A DNA stretch of 52,337 nt from CAZEDK01 sp964511025 (GCA_964511025.1 CAZEDK010000004.1:1-52337); one strand, 5' to 3'; positions 16,419-24,090 are shown, counted from the first letter of the stretch. The notes: generated from the letters alone by a model not told the origin. Numbers and translations: made by a program.

Positions 16419-16550
16419 CTTTTATCCCCCTCCTACTATAAAGAGAAAAATTTTGTTTTGCACCTTTTTAAACGCGGGAATTGTTTTATTGTTTTAAAAT
16501 GTATGTTGGACAATTATTTTTTAACTGACTTACTATTATCTCCTCTTTTT

Positions 16551-16656
16551 AAAAAGCCCCCTTTAAATGAAAGGGGGTTGCCCGCCCGGAAGAATTTCCG
16601 TTCGGACGGGGGGGATTTGTATTCCAATTTATTTCAAACTAAAAATGCGTTGATCC
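16551..16656. repeat. Partial DUF559-family element with nested palindrome
   Basis: A C/G-run palindrome (GCCCCCTTTAAATGAAAGGGGG) and an outer end (reverse: GGATCAACGCATTTTTAGTTTG, then GGAATACAAATCCCCC) match 5712-6039. A different 30-nt palindrome (16581-16610) is inserted inside it. The stretch 16419-16767 has no convincing gene. Confidence 0.6.
16581..16610. repeat. Nested GC-rich palindrome
   Basis: CCCGCCCGGAAGAA and TTCCGTTCGGACGGG form a near-perfect 30-nt hairpin that interrupts the G-run repeat around it. Confidence 0.65.
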
Positions 16657-16767
16657 ATAAATTTTACCAATTTTTTAAGATAATTGGACTAAAAATGACA
16701 AATCATAATATAAAGTTTTGCCAAAAGTCTAAAAGAAGACTAACATTTAATCGTTACCCTAATCATT

Positions 16768-17286
16768 ATGACAACAGAAGACATAACACATATCAAGGAG
16801 CAATTAGCTCAGTTAGGTCCTATAAAGGAACAATTAACTCAAATAATATCAGTACTGCAATATCACACTGCTAAGTTTGAAGAGCATGATAGAAGGTTCG
16901 AAGCTATAGAAACGAAGCTTGCACAGCATGATAGATATTTTGAAAGTATTGATCAAAGATTTATTGAAGTTGATAGAAGATTCGATGCCGTTGATCAGAA
17001 ATTTATTGAAGTTGATAGAAGATTTGATGCCGTTGATCAGAAATTTATAAAAACAGAAAATCGATTTGCAGAAATCAACATTGAATTAAATGAAATTAAA
17101 AGCAATGTAAATATATGTAACAAATCAATAGATTTTTTAACAAAAAGATTTGATTCAATAGAGAAAAAAATAGACGATATCCATATAGAAGAAAGCAAAT
17201 TGCTAAAAAGCTATCACAATAAAACAGTTGTGACCTGCTCAATTATTAGCACCATAGTGGCAGCAACTGTTTCAAAATTTCTTTAG
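16768..17286 (+). CDS. Coiled-coil protein with C-terminal membrane anchor
   Basis: A 172-aa protein. Residues about 30-100 repeat a 14-aa unit (RFIEVDRRFDAVDQ) that would form a long coiled coil. Two units are a 42-nt tandem DNA duplication (16960-17043). The last 20 residues (VVTCSIISTIVAATVSKFL) are a hydrophobic tail anchor. The layout resembles small stalk or tethering proteins, and no specific function is visible. It converges on coaBC and the 3' ends overlap by 41 nt. Confidence 0.6.
   Translation: MTTEDITHIKEQLAQLGPIKEQLTQIISVLQYHTAKFEEHDRRFEAIETKLAQHDRYFESIDQRFIEVDRRFDAVDQKFIEVDRRFDAVDQKFIKTENRFAEINIELNEIKSNVNICNKSIDFLTKRFDSIEKKIDDIHIEESKLLKSYHNKTVVTCSIISTIVAATVSKFL
16960..17043 (+). 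repeat. 42-nt tandem duplication within coiled-coil gene
   Basis: Two 42-nt units with one mismatch (16960-17001, 17002-17043), each coding for one 14-aa coiled-coil repeat. Confidence 0.9.
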
Positions 17287-18532
17287 CAGCCTCATTTTTG
17301 CTACCTTTGACGCGTTTAGCTGTTTTTTGATTCACAAAATAAAATTCTCCTTCATCACTGTCTATATTTGATGGACCGTTAGCAATCATCAAATCAGCAT
17401 TTTTCTCTTTCAATTTTTTCCTAGCATTTTCGATAATATTTTCAGTCTCCAGCGCAAAACCAATAATTTTGAGCTGTAAGCTATTAGCTATTAGCTTTGA
17501 GCTTTTTGTGTTTTTTTTGTTTAATGTTGATCTATACTTTCCAGCCCAGTTAAGAATGTCATGAGTACATATCATTCTTAACTCTAACAAAGAATCTTCT
17601 TTTTTTATTTTTTTCTCTGAAAAGTTTATTGGCTTAAAATCACAAACTGCCGCAGCACTTATAAAAGCATCGCATCCTTCTATATTATTCTTAACAGCCT
17701 CAAACATCTGCTCTGTAGTTTCTACATTAATAGTTTTAAAAGTTCCAATACTATATACTATATACGACATGCCATATACTAAAATAACCTCCGCACCCAT
17801 TCTACAAGCCTCTTGCGCCAAAGCCATTCCCATTTTCCCAGATGACCCATTTGTAATATATCGCACAGGATCTAAATATTCTCTCGTAGCACCCGCAGTT
17901 ATCAACATTTTTTTAGCTTTTAATAAATTTCTTTCTTCAAAATAATTTTCCAAATTCAAAATAATATCTGCCGGCTCCATCATCCTACCAATCCCCTCAT
18001 CCCCGCAAGCAAGTTTTCCTTTTTGTGGATCCAAAATGTAAAAGCAGTTTGATTTTGAGATTCTTTGCTTAAGCTCAGAATGACATTGATCAATTAATTT
18101 GTTTAAATTTTGTTGAACAAAAAAATTGTTCCACATATTGCAATTCATTGCAGGAGCAATAAAAAGATCACCTTGGTATACCAGTAACAATGTACTAAGC
18201 AAATCATCAGCGAGTCCGTTAGCAATTTTCCCTATCAGATTAGCAGTTGCTGGAGCAATCAAAAAAACGTCAGCCCATTTAGCTAAATCTACGTGAGAGA
18301 ACTTAGAACTGAGAACTGAGAATTGAGAATTTTCAGAAAACATATTGAACCATATTTTTTTCCCCAAAACTTTCTCAATTTCTTTTTTATTAATCAATTT
18401 CAAAGCATTTTTAGTAGCTACCACTTCGATATCCGCTCCTTTATCTTTCAACAAGCTAATAAGCAAAGGTACTTTTTTAACCGCAATACTGCTTGAGATG
18501 CCGATGAGAATTTTTTTCTTTTTTAAAGTCAT
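17246..18532 (-). CDS. coaBC: Phosphopantothenoylcysteine decarboxylase/synthetase
   Basis: This bifunctional CoA-synthesis enzyme joins cysteine to 4'-phosphopantothenate (CoaB) and decarboxylates the product (CoaC). The CoaC half has KILIGISSSIAVKK, IAPATANLIGKIANGLADDL and the FIAPAMNCNMW loop. The CoaB half has ITAGATREYLDPVRYITNGS and SGKMG. Start taken at 18532 (MTLKKKKIL); an ATG at 18556 would add 8 residues. Three heptamer arrays are translated inside it: 18305-18332 (in CoaC), 17748-17782 (in CoaB, YIVYSIGT) and 17472-17506 (SKLIANSLQL). They add short variable loops, and the family cores are intact. The 3' end overlaps the convergent coiled-coil gene. Confidence 0.93.
   Translation of the reverse strand: MTLKKKKILIGISSSIAVKKVPLLISLLKDKGADIEVVATKNALKLINKKEIEKVLGKKIWFNMFSENSQFSVLSSKFSHVDLAKWADVFLIAPATANLIGKIANGLADDLLSTLLLVYQGDLFIAPAMNCNMWNNFFVQQNLNKLIDQCHSELKQRISKSNCFYILDPQKGKLACGDEGIGRMMEPADIILNLENYFEERNLLKAKKMLITAGATREYLDPVRYITNGSSGKMGMALAQEACRMGAEVILVYGMSYIVYSIGTFKTINVETTEQMFEAVKNNIEGCDAFISAAAVCDFKPINFSEKKIKKEDSLLELRMICTHDILNWAGKYRSTLNKKNTKSSKLIANSLQLKIIGFALETENIIENARKKLKEKNADLMIANGPSNIDSDEGEFYFVNQKTAKRVKGSKNEAAKEILKQLLPLWC
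17472..17506 (+). repeat. Heptanucleotide tandem array in coaBC
   Basis: Five 7-nt units: AGCTGTA, AGCTATT, AGCTATT, AGCTTTG, AGCTTTT. Confidence 0.75.
17748..17782 (+). repeat. Heptanucleotide tandem array in coaBC
   Basis: Five 7-nt units: ATACTAT, ATACTAT, ATACGAC, ATGCCAT, ATACTAA. Confidence 0.7.
18305..18332 (+). repeat. Heptanucleotide tandem array in coaBC
   Basis: Four 7-nt units: AGAACTG, AGAACTG, AGAATTG, AGAATTT. It is the same unit family as the arrays in aroA and at the rlmN stop. Confidence 0.75.
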
Positions 18533-18615
18533 ATTCGAAAAATCAATAAAATGCAATTTTATAAATAATTTGCATCTAAACTATTTATAAATTTTGTTAT
18601 TTTATCCGACATAAA

Positions 18616-18840
18616 TCAAAAAGCCGCAATAAGATCATCAATTTTTATACCCTTCCCATTATTATCTCTATCCGCATTAAATACATTACCAGGCAATACC
18701 TCTTCAGCTTCACCATTTTCCAAAAAAGCCTTTACCAAAGCTATTTTCACAAGAGAGCTTACAGGAACACGATACATTTTTGATTTTTGCTTAATAACGT
18801 TTTTTAAGTCGTCATCTATTTGTACTTGCAACAAAGTCAT
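18616..18840 (-). CDS. Small ribbon-helix-helix-like DNA-binding protein
   Basis: A 74-aa protein. TLLQVQIDDDLKNVIKQKSK followed by VPVSSLVKIALVKAFLENG has the strand-helix-helix layout of RelB/DinJ/CopG-type antitoxins. The C-terminal tail (KIDDLIAAF) would be a toxin- or partner-binding helix. No toxin gene is adjacent: the next gene downstream is coaBC. It could be an orphan antitoxin or a small repressor. Confidence 0.6.
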   Translation of the reverse strand: MTLLQVQIDDDLKNVIKQKSKMYRVPVSSLVKIALVKAFLENGEAEEVLPGNVFNADRDNNGKGIKIDDLIAAF

Positions 18841-18902
18841 ATGTTTTTAATTAAGATTACATGTGTATTATATGACAATAGCATTAAAGATTCAACAGCA
18901 AA

Positions 18903-19682
18903 TCAAATTCCAAAAATACTTTTAACATTTCCCTCCTCCAAATCAGCAATTTTTTCTAAATCCAAATTCTTCGCTGCTGCAAAACATTGAGCAGTCTCAG
19001 TCATAAAAGCCGGTTCATTTCTTTTGCCACGGTATTTTTGAGGAGTGAGATAAGGACAATCTGTCTCAAGCAAAAATAGCTCATCAGGACAAAGTTTTGC
19101 AATTTCTCTTAAATCATCATTTTTTGGATAAGTTAAAATACCGGAAAAAGAAGTATACCATCCCCTGCTCCAAGCTTTTTTCGCGAAATCTAAATCACCC
19201 ACATAACAATGGAAAATCGCTTTTTTAATATTGTTTTCATTTAAAATTGCATATATTTCATCATATGTAGAAACGCGATTAATCTCGTTTCTACAGTGAA
19301 TAATTAACGGCAAATTATATTTTTTTGCTAACACAATATGAGCTATCAAAGATCTTTCTTGATCTTTTCTTTTGGAAATATCCCTGTAAAAATCAAAGCC
19401 AGTCTCACCTACTGCAACAATCTTTTTATTATTTTTAACTAAATTTTCAAATTTCTCTATTAACTCTACTGAAAAATTCTTAGCATCATTTGGGTGCAAA
19501 CCAACAGATGCATACATAAAATCATACTTTTTACTCAAATCAGATGCTTTTTTGGAATTTTCTAAATCAAAACCAATATTAATTATTCTACTCACTCCAT
19601 TTTTTTGCATTCTTTCAATAACTTCTTCAAAATCCGCATCAAAAGCATCTGTATTCAAATGACAATGTGTATCTGTGAACAC
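18903..19682 (-). CDS. tatD: TatD-family metal-dependent hydrolase
   Basis: A 259-aa TIM-barrel hydrolase. It shows the N-terminal metal motif DTHCHLN, then GLHPNDAKN, AVGETGFDFYRD, PLIIHCRN, IFHCYVGD and the C-terminal LLETDCPYLTP. TatD proteins are metal-dependent 3'-5' exonucleases or deoxyribonucleases acting in DNA repair and degradation. It lies 9 nt after the RAYT gene on the same strand. Confidence 0.93.
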   Translation of the reverse strand: MFTDTHCHLNTDAFDADFEEVIERMQKNGVSRIINIGFDLENSKKASDLSKKYDFMYASVGLHPNDAKNFSVELIEKFENLVKNNKKIVAVGETGFDFYRDISKRKDQERSLIAHIVLAKKYNLPLIIHCRNEINRVSTYDEIYAILNENNIKKAIFHCYVGDLDFAKKAWSRGWYTSFSGILTYPKNDDLREIAKLCPDELFLLETDCPYLTPQKYRGKRNEPAFMTETAQCFAAAKNLDLEKIADLEEGNVKSIFGI

Positions 19683-19691
19683 TTTTTTAAA

Positions 19692-20285
19692 TTAACAATA
19701 TAAATTTCTCAGATCGTTTTTATCTTTCTCCCAATTTAACGGATTATCAATAATATAGTGCCTAATTCGATTTAATTCTGCTTCGTTACGAACAATGTGG
19801 TCATAATAATTTGTTTGCCATATGTTTGATACATTTGTATTACAATTAACCCATTTTGTGACGCCAATTTTAAAACCACGAATAATTGATCCTATTGTTT
19901 TTGATGTACCACGTAATTTCTTTAATAATCTATTATGTTCGCCACGTAGAGACAAAAGATCTTTTGTCTCTACGGAAACAGGTGTTGAAATTACATCATG
20001 ATCAATAAACAAAACCGCATGGACATGATTCGGCATTATTACAAAAGCATCCAACACAACATACGGAAAATGCTGCGGTATTTCTTCCCAACATGTTTTT
20101 GCAATTTCCCCAATTTCATTCAACAACATTTCGTCATTTTTTACATCACCAAAAACACATTCACGATTTTTTGTGCAAATCGTTATAAAATATGCACCAT
20201 CTAATGAATAATCCCAACTGTCTAAACGCATTGATTTTGTTCGATATTTAGCTCTGAATTTATCTTGTTCAATCTCATTAATCAT
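19692..20285 (-). CDS. REP-associated tyrosine transposase (RAYT, Y1_Tnp)
   Basis: A single-strand HUH-type transposase. It has DYSLDGAYFITICTKNRECVFG, the His-U-His motif in MPNHVHAVL, and the helix with the catalytic Tyr, NIWQTNYYDHIVRNEAEL. RAYTs are known to cut and mobilise REP hairpins. Between the HUH and the Tyr helix the peptide VSVETKDLLSLRGEHN is encoded by a perfect 30-nt palindrome (19945-19974), probably its own REP-type substrate. Start taken at 20285 (MINEIEQ). An ATG at 20312 would overlap the divergent aro promoter. The palindromic repeats scattered through the window are possible clients. Confidence 0.88.
   Translation of the reverse strand: MINEIEQDKFRAKYRTKSMRLDSWDYSLDGAYFITICTKNRECVFGDVKNDEMLLNEIGEIAKTCWEEIPQHFPYVVLDAFVIMPNHVHAVLFIDHDVISTPVSVETKDLLSLRGEHNRLLKKLRGTSKTIGSIIRGFKIGVTKWVNCNTNVSNIWQTNYYDHIVRNEAELNRIRHYIIDNPLNWEKDKNDLRNLYC
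19945..19974. repeat. Perfect 30-nt palindrome inside RAYT
   Basis: CGTAGAGACAAAAGA followed by its exact reverse complement. It is in frame within the transposase gene. Confidence 0.9.
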
Positions 20286-20292
20286 AAAAATT

Positions 20293-20320
20293 TTGAAAAA
20301 TAAAAAATGCATGCTACAAT
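20293..20320 (+). promoter_or_regulatory. Predicted promoter of the aro operon
   Basis: TTGAAA (20293-20298), 16-nt spacer, TACAAT (20315-20320). Transcription would start near 20327, about 16 nt before the leader-peptide ATG. Confidence 0.7.
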
Positions 20321-20342
20321 CATAATGTAACTTACATTGAAA

Positions 20343-20414
20343 ATGAACGCACTACAAAAATTATTTGGTTTCTGGTTTTATTTTTACTCTCCAATTTTGG
20401 TGAGGAACTTTTAA
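20343..20414 (+). CDS. Aromatic leader peptide of the aro operon
   Basis: A 23-aa ORF, MNALQKLFGFWFYFYSPILVRNF. Residues 8-15 read Phe-Gly-Phe-Trp-Phe-Tyr-Phe-Tyr, a run of codons for exactly the three end products of the pathway that follows. It is placed between a promoter and a terminator hairpin, as in classical phe/trp leaders. When charged Phe, Tyr or Trp tRNA is short, the ribosome would stall on codons 8-15 (20364-20387). There is no Shine-Dalgarno sequence, as elsewhere in the window. Too short for homology evidence, so the case is composition plus position plus RNA pairing. Confidence 0.85.
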   Translation: MNALQKLFGFWFYFYSPILVRNF

Positions 20415-20452
20415 GTTATACACAAACTAAAAACTTACAAAGCTCTCCTCAC
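20387..20452 (+). promoter_or_regulatory. Attenuator: alternative antiterminator pairing
   Basis: Segment 1:2 is a hairpin at 20387-20404 (CTC-T-CCAA / TTGG-T-GAG). Segment 2 also carries GTGAGGA (20400-20406), which is complementary to TCCTCAC at 20446-20452, the 5' arm and loop of the terminator. CTT (20408-20410) can extend it to AAG (20440-20442). A ribosome stalled on the aromatic codons covers segment 1 and frees 2 to pair with 3, which blocks the terminator. Confidence 0.8.
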
Positions 20453-20475
20453 AAAGGAGAGCTTTTTTATTTCTT
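20440..20475 (+). terminator. Intrinsic terminator of the aro attenuator
   Basis: A nine-pair stem AAGCTCTCC (20440-20448) / GGAGAGCTT (20456-20464) with loop TCACAAA, followed directly by a T-rich tract. It lies between the leader peptide and the aro genes, so it acts as a regulated terminator. Confidence 0.88.
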
Positions 20476-20487
20476 AATCTATATTTT

Positions 20488-20607
20488 ATGAACCTTACAA
20501 ACTTTCAACTAAATTATTGGCAGTATTATTTCTTTCAAAATGTAAAAGATTTATTACTACCTAAAAATTTTAAAAATGTTAAACTTAAGCCAGAACTCAA
20601 AAATTGA
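20488..20607 (+). CDS. Second aromatic-rich upstream ORF
   Basis: A 39-aa ORF after the terminator, MNLTNFQLNYWQYYFFQNVK then DLLLPKNFKN and more, with Tyr10, Trp11, Tyr13, Tyr14, Phe15, Phe16. It is in a different frame from the DAHP synthase gene and ends 37 nt before its chosen start. I see no second terminator. It may sense the same amino acids at the level of translation, or be a chance ORF in AT-rich DNA. Confidence 0.45.
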   Translation: MNLTNFQLNYWQYYFFQNVKDLLLPKNFKNVKLKPELKN

Positions 20608-20644
20608 AAAAATAAATATCGTTCTAACTCCTAACCTAAACAAC

Positions 20645-21661
20645 ATGATAATCGTAATGAAACGCTTCGCTTCAAAAAAAAGTATAGATCACATGATCGG
20701 CTATATCGAATCAATGCAACTAAAACCAGCACCTCTATTCGGAGTAGAAAGAACTGTCATAGCGGTCATAGGAGATGAAAGGATACTGAGCATAAATCAT
20801 CTCAAATCATTTCCGGAAGTAAGTGATGTTATGAGCGTACTTGCTCCATACAAACTCGTCTCAAGAGAAACAAAATATGAAAATACTGTCATTAAACTTA
20901 AAAACGGTGTCAAAATAGGCACAAAAAAACTGGCAATGATGTGTGGACCATGTGCTGTAGAAAGTGAGGAGCAAGTAGAAAAATCCGCAGAAATAGTACA
21001 CAAAGCAGGGGTGAGAATACTTCGTGGCGGAGCTTTCAAACCACGGACTTCACCTTATGATTTCCAAGGACTTGGAGTCGAAGGTTTGAAGGTTTTAAGG
21101 CGAGTTGCAGATAAATTTGATATGGCGGTAATCAGTGAGATAATGACAACAGAACATATAGATGCATTTGAAAAATATATTGATATTATGCAAATCGGGA
21201 CTAGAAATATGCAAAATTTTGATCTTCTCAAAGCCGTTGGTCAAAGTAAAAAACCTGTAATGCTAAAAAGAGGACTCTCTGCAACTCTTAAAGAATTTAT
21301 GCTTGCAGCCGAATATATAATGAAGGAAGGAAATCAAAATGTCATTTTGTGCGAAAGAGGTATTAGAACATTTGAAACTGCGATGAGAAATACACTTGAT
21401 CTAGCTGCCGTTGCATGGATGAAAAAAGAAAGCCATCTTCCTGTCATAGTTGATCCTAGCCACGCAACAGGAAATCCAGACTTAATTCCACCAATGGTAC
21501 TTGCATCAATTGCTTCAGGCGCAGACGGAGTAATGATAGAAGTGCACCATAATCCTGAAGAAGCTCAATGCGACGGTCAACAAGCTATGTGTGCTAAAAA
21601 TTTTCCACAAATAATGGAAAAAGCAGCTAAAATTGCAGAAGCAATGGATAGGGAGCTTTAA
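20645..21661 (+). CDS. aroF: 3-Deoxy-7-phosphoheptulonate synthase (type I-beta)
   Basis: It condenses phosphoenolpyruvate and erythrose 4-phosphate to DAHP, the first step to chorismate. The N-terminal ferredoxin-like regulatory domain (MIIVMKRFASKKSIDHMI, then ERTVIAVIGDE) precedes the barrel with GPCAVES, LRGGAFKPRTSPYDFQG, IQIGTRNMQNF, MLKRGL, CERGIRTFE and VDPSHATG. The order equals the Thermotoga-type enzyme, whose regulatory domain senses aromatic amino acids. Start taken at 20645 (MIIVMK), giving 338 aa, because Thermotoga-type enzymes begin there. An ATG at 20576 would add 23 poorly conserved residues. First enzyme gene of the attenuated operon. Confidence 0.95.
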   Translation: MIIVMKRFASKKSIDHMIGYIESMQLKPAPLFGVERTVIAVIGDERILSINHLKSFPEVSDVMSVLAPYKLVSRETKYENTVIKLKNGVKIGTKKLAMMCGPCAVESEEQVEKSAEIVHKAGVRILRGGAFKPRTSPYDFQGLGVEGLKVLRRVADKFDMAVISEIMTTEHIDAFEKYIDIMQIGTRNMQNFDLLKAVGQSKKPVMLKRGLSATLKEFMLAAEYIMKEGNQNVILCERGIRTFETAMRNTLDLAAVAWMKKESHLPVIVDPSHATGNPDLIPPMVLASIASGADGVMIEVHHNPEEAQCDGQQAMCAKNFPQIMEKAAKIAEAMDREL

Positions 21662-21667
21662 AAAAAT

Positions 21668-22726
21668 ATGCAAACAATTCAACTACAACTCAAAAAACAA
21701 ATAGATGATTCCTACGATATCACAATAGGACAAGATTTGATTACAGAAATAATCAAAGACCTAAAAGAAAAATCTTGGGGAACAAAATACGCAATCATTA
21801 CAGATCAAACAGTCCAAAGAGCGCTTGGAATGAATTTTAAAAAAATTTTGAAAAAAGAATTTATTAAATGTGATTTATTTAGTTTTCGAGCCGGAGAACA
21901 AAGTAAAAATCTTGCTACATTAAGGAAATTAGCCACAAAAATGATTCGCAAAGGATATAATAGAGGCGATTGTATTATTGCATTTGGAGGAGGTGTAACA
22001 GGTGATATATCTGGATTTCTTGCTTCGGTATTTATGCGTGGAATCAACTTTATACAAATCCCAACTTCCTTACTTGCAATGGTAGATTCTTCTGTTGGCG
22101 GTAAAACTGGAATTGATTTAGATATTGGGAAAAATCTGATTGGAACTTTTTATCAACCGAAAAAAGTTTATATAGATATAGAATATTTAAAAACTTTGCC
22201 AAAAAAACATATTTCAAATGGACTTGCTGAAGTCATTAAATATGGATGCATATATGATAAAGATTTTTTTGAATATTTAGAAAAAAATATAAATAAAGTT
22301 TTTGAACTAAATGATGAAGTTTTAATCAAAATTATACAAAGATGTTGCAAAATAAAAGCAGAAATTGTAGAAAAGGATGAAAAAGAAAATGATCTCAGAA
22401 TGATTTTGAATTACGGTCATACCATTGGCCATGCTATTGAACAATTAAGTAATTATAAAATTTTGCATGGAAATGCCATTGCTATGGGAATAGCTGAAAT
22501 CAACAAAAAAGCAGTTACAAAAAAACTATTAGATCAAAAAGAAGCAGAGCGAATAAAAAATTTATTCAACAAAGCTTATCTGCCAACAACAATCCCTAAT
22601 CATTTCACAGAAAATAAATTATTAAAAGCAATGTCAAAAGATAAGAAAGTAAAAAACGGAAAAATAAAATTTATAGTTTGCAGAAAGATTGGAAAAGTTG
22701 AAATTTTACAAAACGATTACTTATGA
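21668..22726 (+). CDS. aroB: 3-Dehydroquinate synthase
   Basis: It converts DAHP to 3-dehydroquinate with NAD and a metal. The motifs are GGGVTGDISGFLASVFMRG, IPTSLLAMVDSSVGGKTGID, KNLIGTFYQPK, GLAEVIKYG (metal Glu) and NYGHTIGHAIE (metal His). Length (352 aa) is normal. It starts 6 nt after aroF. Its stop overlaps the aroA start (ATGA), so translation is probably coupled. Confidence 0.97.
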   Translation: MQTIQLQLKKQIDDSYDITIGQDLITEIIKDLKEKSWGTKYAIITDQTVQRALGMNFKKILKKEFIKCDLFSFRAGEQSKNLATLRKLATKMIRKGYNRGDCIIAFGGGVTGDISGFLASVFMRGINFIQIPTSLLAMVDSSVGGKTGIDLDIGKNLIGTFYQPKKVYIDIEYLKTLPKKHISNGLAEVIKYGCIYDKDFFEYLEKNINKVFELNDEVLIKIIQRCCKIKAEIVEKDEKENDLRMILNYGHTIGHAIEQLSNYKILHGNAIAMGIAEINKKAVTKKLLDQKEAERIKNLFNKAYLPTTIPNHFTENKLLKAMSKDKKVKNGKIKFIVCRKIGKVEILQNDYL

Positions 22727-24090
22727 AGACATACATAGTCAAACCCATTTCACAACCTTTCAAAAAATCCATAAAAGCTCCATCTTCTAAGTCATACACA
22801 AATAGAGCTTTGCTCATAGCATCACTCGCAGAAGGTAAATCAAAAATTACAAATTGTCTTTTATCCGACGATACAAAAGTAATGATAGAAGCTCTGAAAC
22901 AGCTAGGAGTAAAAATAAATCAAACTGGAAATGACTTTGAAATAGAAGGAACGGATGGGTTTAAGAGTATAGAGAAACGAGAACTGAGTACTGAGTTAAA
23001 TAAAAATTCTCAGCTCCCCGCCTGTACCAATTCGGGCAGGTCAGATCTCACAACTCAGCTCTATTTAGGCAACGCAGGAACCGCAGTTCGTTCTCTCACT
23101 GCAGCAATGACACTTGCACCATTTGATACAATAATAACAGGAGACAAAAGAATGCTAGAACGCCCAATTTCAGATCTTGTCAACGGTCTACATCAACTAG
23201 GTGCACAAATAAAATACACCCCTCCCTGCCCTCCCCTCCTCATTCACAAAAACACTCTAAAAGGCGGAACATGCAAAATCCCAGGCAATAAATCCAGTCA
23301 ATACTTCTCTGCGATAATGATCAGCGGTCCTTACGGAAAAGAAGAAGTCACAATAGAAGTCATAGGCGATCTTGTTTCAAAGCCTTATATAGATATGACA
23401 ATTCAAATAATTGAAAACTTCGGAGGAAAAGTTATTAACGAAAATTACAAAAAATTCACAATATCAAATGAACACAAATTTTATGCGCAAAATTACGAAA
23501 TAGAAGCAGACGCAGGATCGGCATCATATTTTTTCGGCATTGGAGCAGCAACAGCCAACGAAATAACAATTTCAAACGCAAAATATGATTCTCTACAAGG
23601 TGAAATCAAATTCGTTGATGTACTTGAGAAAATGGGATGCAAGATTAGAACTGAGAACCGAGAACTGAGAACTGAGAAAGGAATCACTGTCACAGGATCA
23701 TCTCAGCTCTCAGCTCTCGAAACTCTTGACTTAAACCACATGCCCGATACAGCAATGACAGTAGCAATTCTCTGCTCTCTAGCAAAAGGCAAAAGTATAC
23801 TCACAGGGCTACAAAACTTGCGAATCAAAGAAACAGATAGATTAAAAGGATTAACTACTGAACTTAAAAAAGTTGGAGTAAAAGTAAAAGAATTGGATGA
23901 CGGACTCGAAATTGATGGATATCCGGAAAAATTACATGGAGCTGAAATTGAAACTTATGACGATCACAGAATGGCAATGTGCTTTGCAGTACTTGGGACG
24001 AAAATCCCAGGAATTGTAATTAAAAATCCTGACTGTGTTAATAAGACTTATCCGGATTTTTGGAAAGATTTGGAAAAATTAAGCAGTTAA
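22723..24090 (+). CDS. aroA: 5-Enolpyruvylshikimate-3-phosphate synthase
   Basis: It transfers enolpyruvate from PEP to shikimate 3-phosphate. Family motifs are all present: APSSKSYTNRALLIASLAEG, LGNAGTAVRSLTAAM, GDKRMLERPISDLV, SSQYFSAI, DAGSASYFFG, RIKETDRL and YDDHRMAM. At 455 aa it is about 30 residues long for the family. The excess is repeat-encoded: residues about 85-108 from heptamers around a GC-rich palindrome (22980-23055), and about 309-330 from AGAACTG and TCTCAGC arrays (23647-23721). Both inserts keep the frame and fall in loops between motifs. Overlaps aroB by 4 nt. Confidence 0.96.
   Translation: MKTYIVKPISQPFKKSIKAPSSKSYTNRALLIASLAEGKSKITNCLLSDDTKVMIEALKQLGVKINQTGNDFEIEGTDGFKSIEKRELSTELNKNSQLPACTNSGRSDLTTQLYLGNAGTAVRSLTAAMTLAPFDTIITGDKRMLERPISDLVNGLHQLGAQIKYTPPCPPLLIHKNTLKGGTCKIPGNKSSQYFSAIMISGPYGKEEVTIEVIGDLVSKPYIDMTIQIIENFGGKVINENYKKFTISNEHKFYAQNYEIEADAGSASYFFGIGAATANEITISNAKYDSLQGEIKFVDVLEKMGCKIRTENRELRTEKGITVTGSSQLSALETLDLNHMPDTAMTVAILCSLAKGKSILTGLQNLRIKETDRLKGLTTELKKVGVKVKELDDGLEIDGYPEKLHGAEIETYDDHRMAMCFAVLGTKIPGIVIKNPDCVNKTYPDFWKDLEKLSS
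22980..23042 (+). repeat. Heptamer array and GC-rich palindrome in aroA
   Basis: Units AGAACTG, AGTACTG, AGTTAAA (22980-23000) are followed by the palindrome 23016-23042 (CCCCGCCTGTACC, then GGGCAGG) that also occurs in nadC. Both are translated. Confidence 0.7.
23647..23721 (+). repeat. Two heptanucleotide arrays in aroA
   Basis: AGAACTG, AGAACCG, AGAACTG, AGAACTG, AGAAAGG (23647-23681), then TCTCAGC, TCTCAGC, TCTCGAA (23701-23721). The second unit is nearly the reverse complement of the first. Confidence 0.8.

Noticed and set aside
16458..16874. Plus-strand 138-aa ORF
   Set aside because: It passes through the repeat at 16551-16656 and overlaps the better-supported coiled-coil gene in another frame.
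16960..17043. Possible CRISPR-like repeat
   Set aside because: It is two adjacent coding units without spacers. No CRISPR array or cas gene was seen anywhere in the window.
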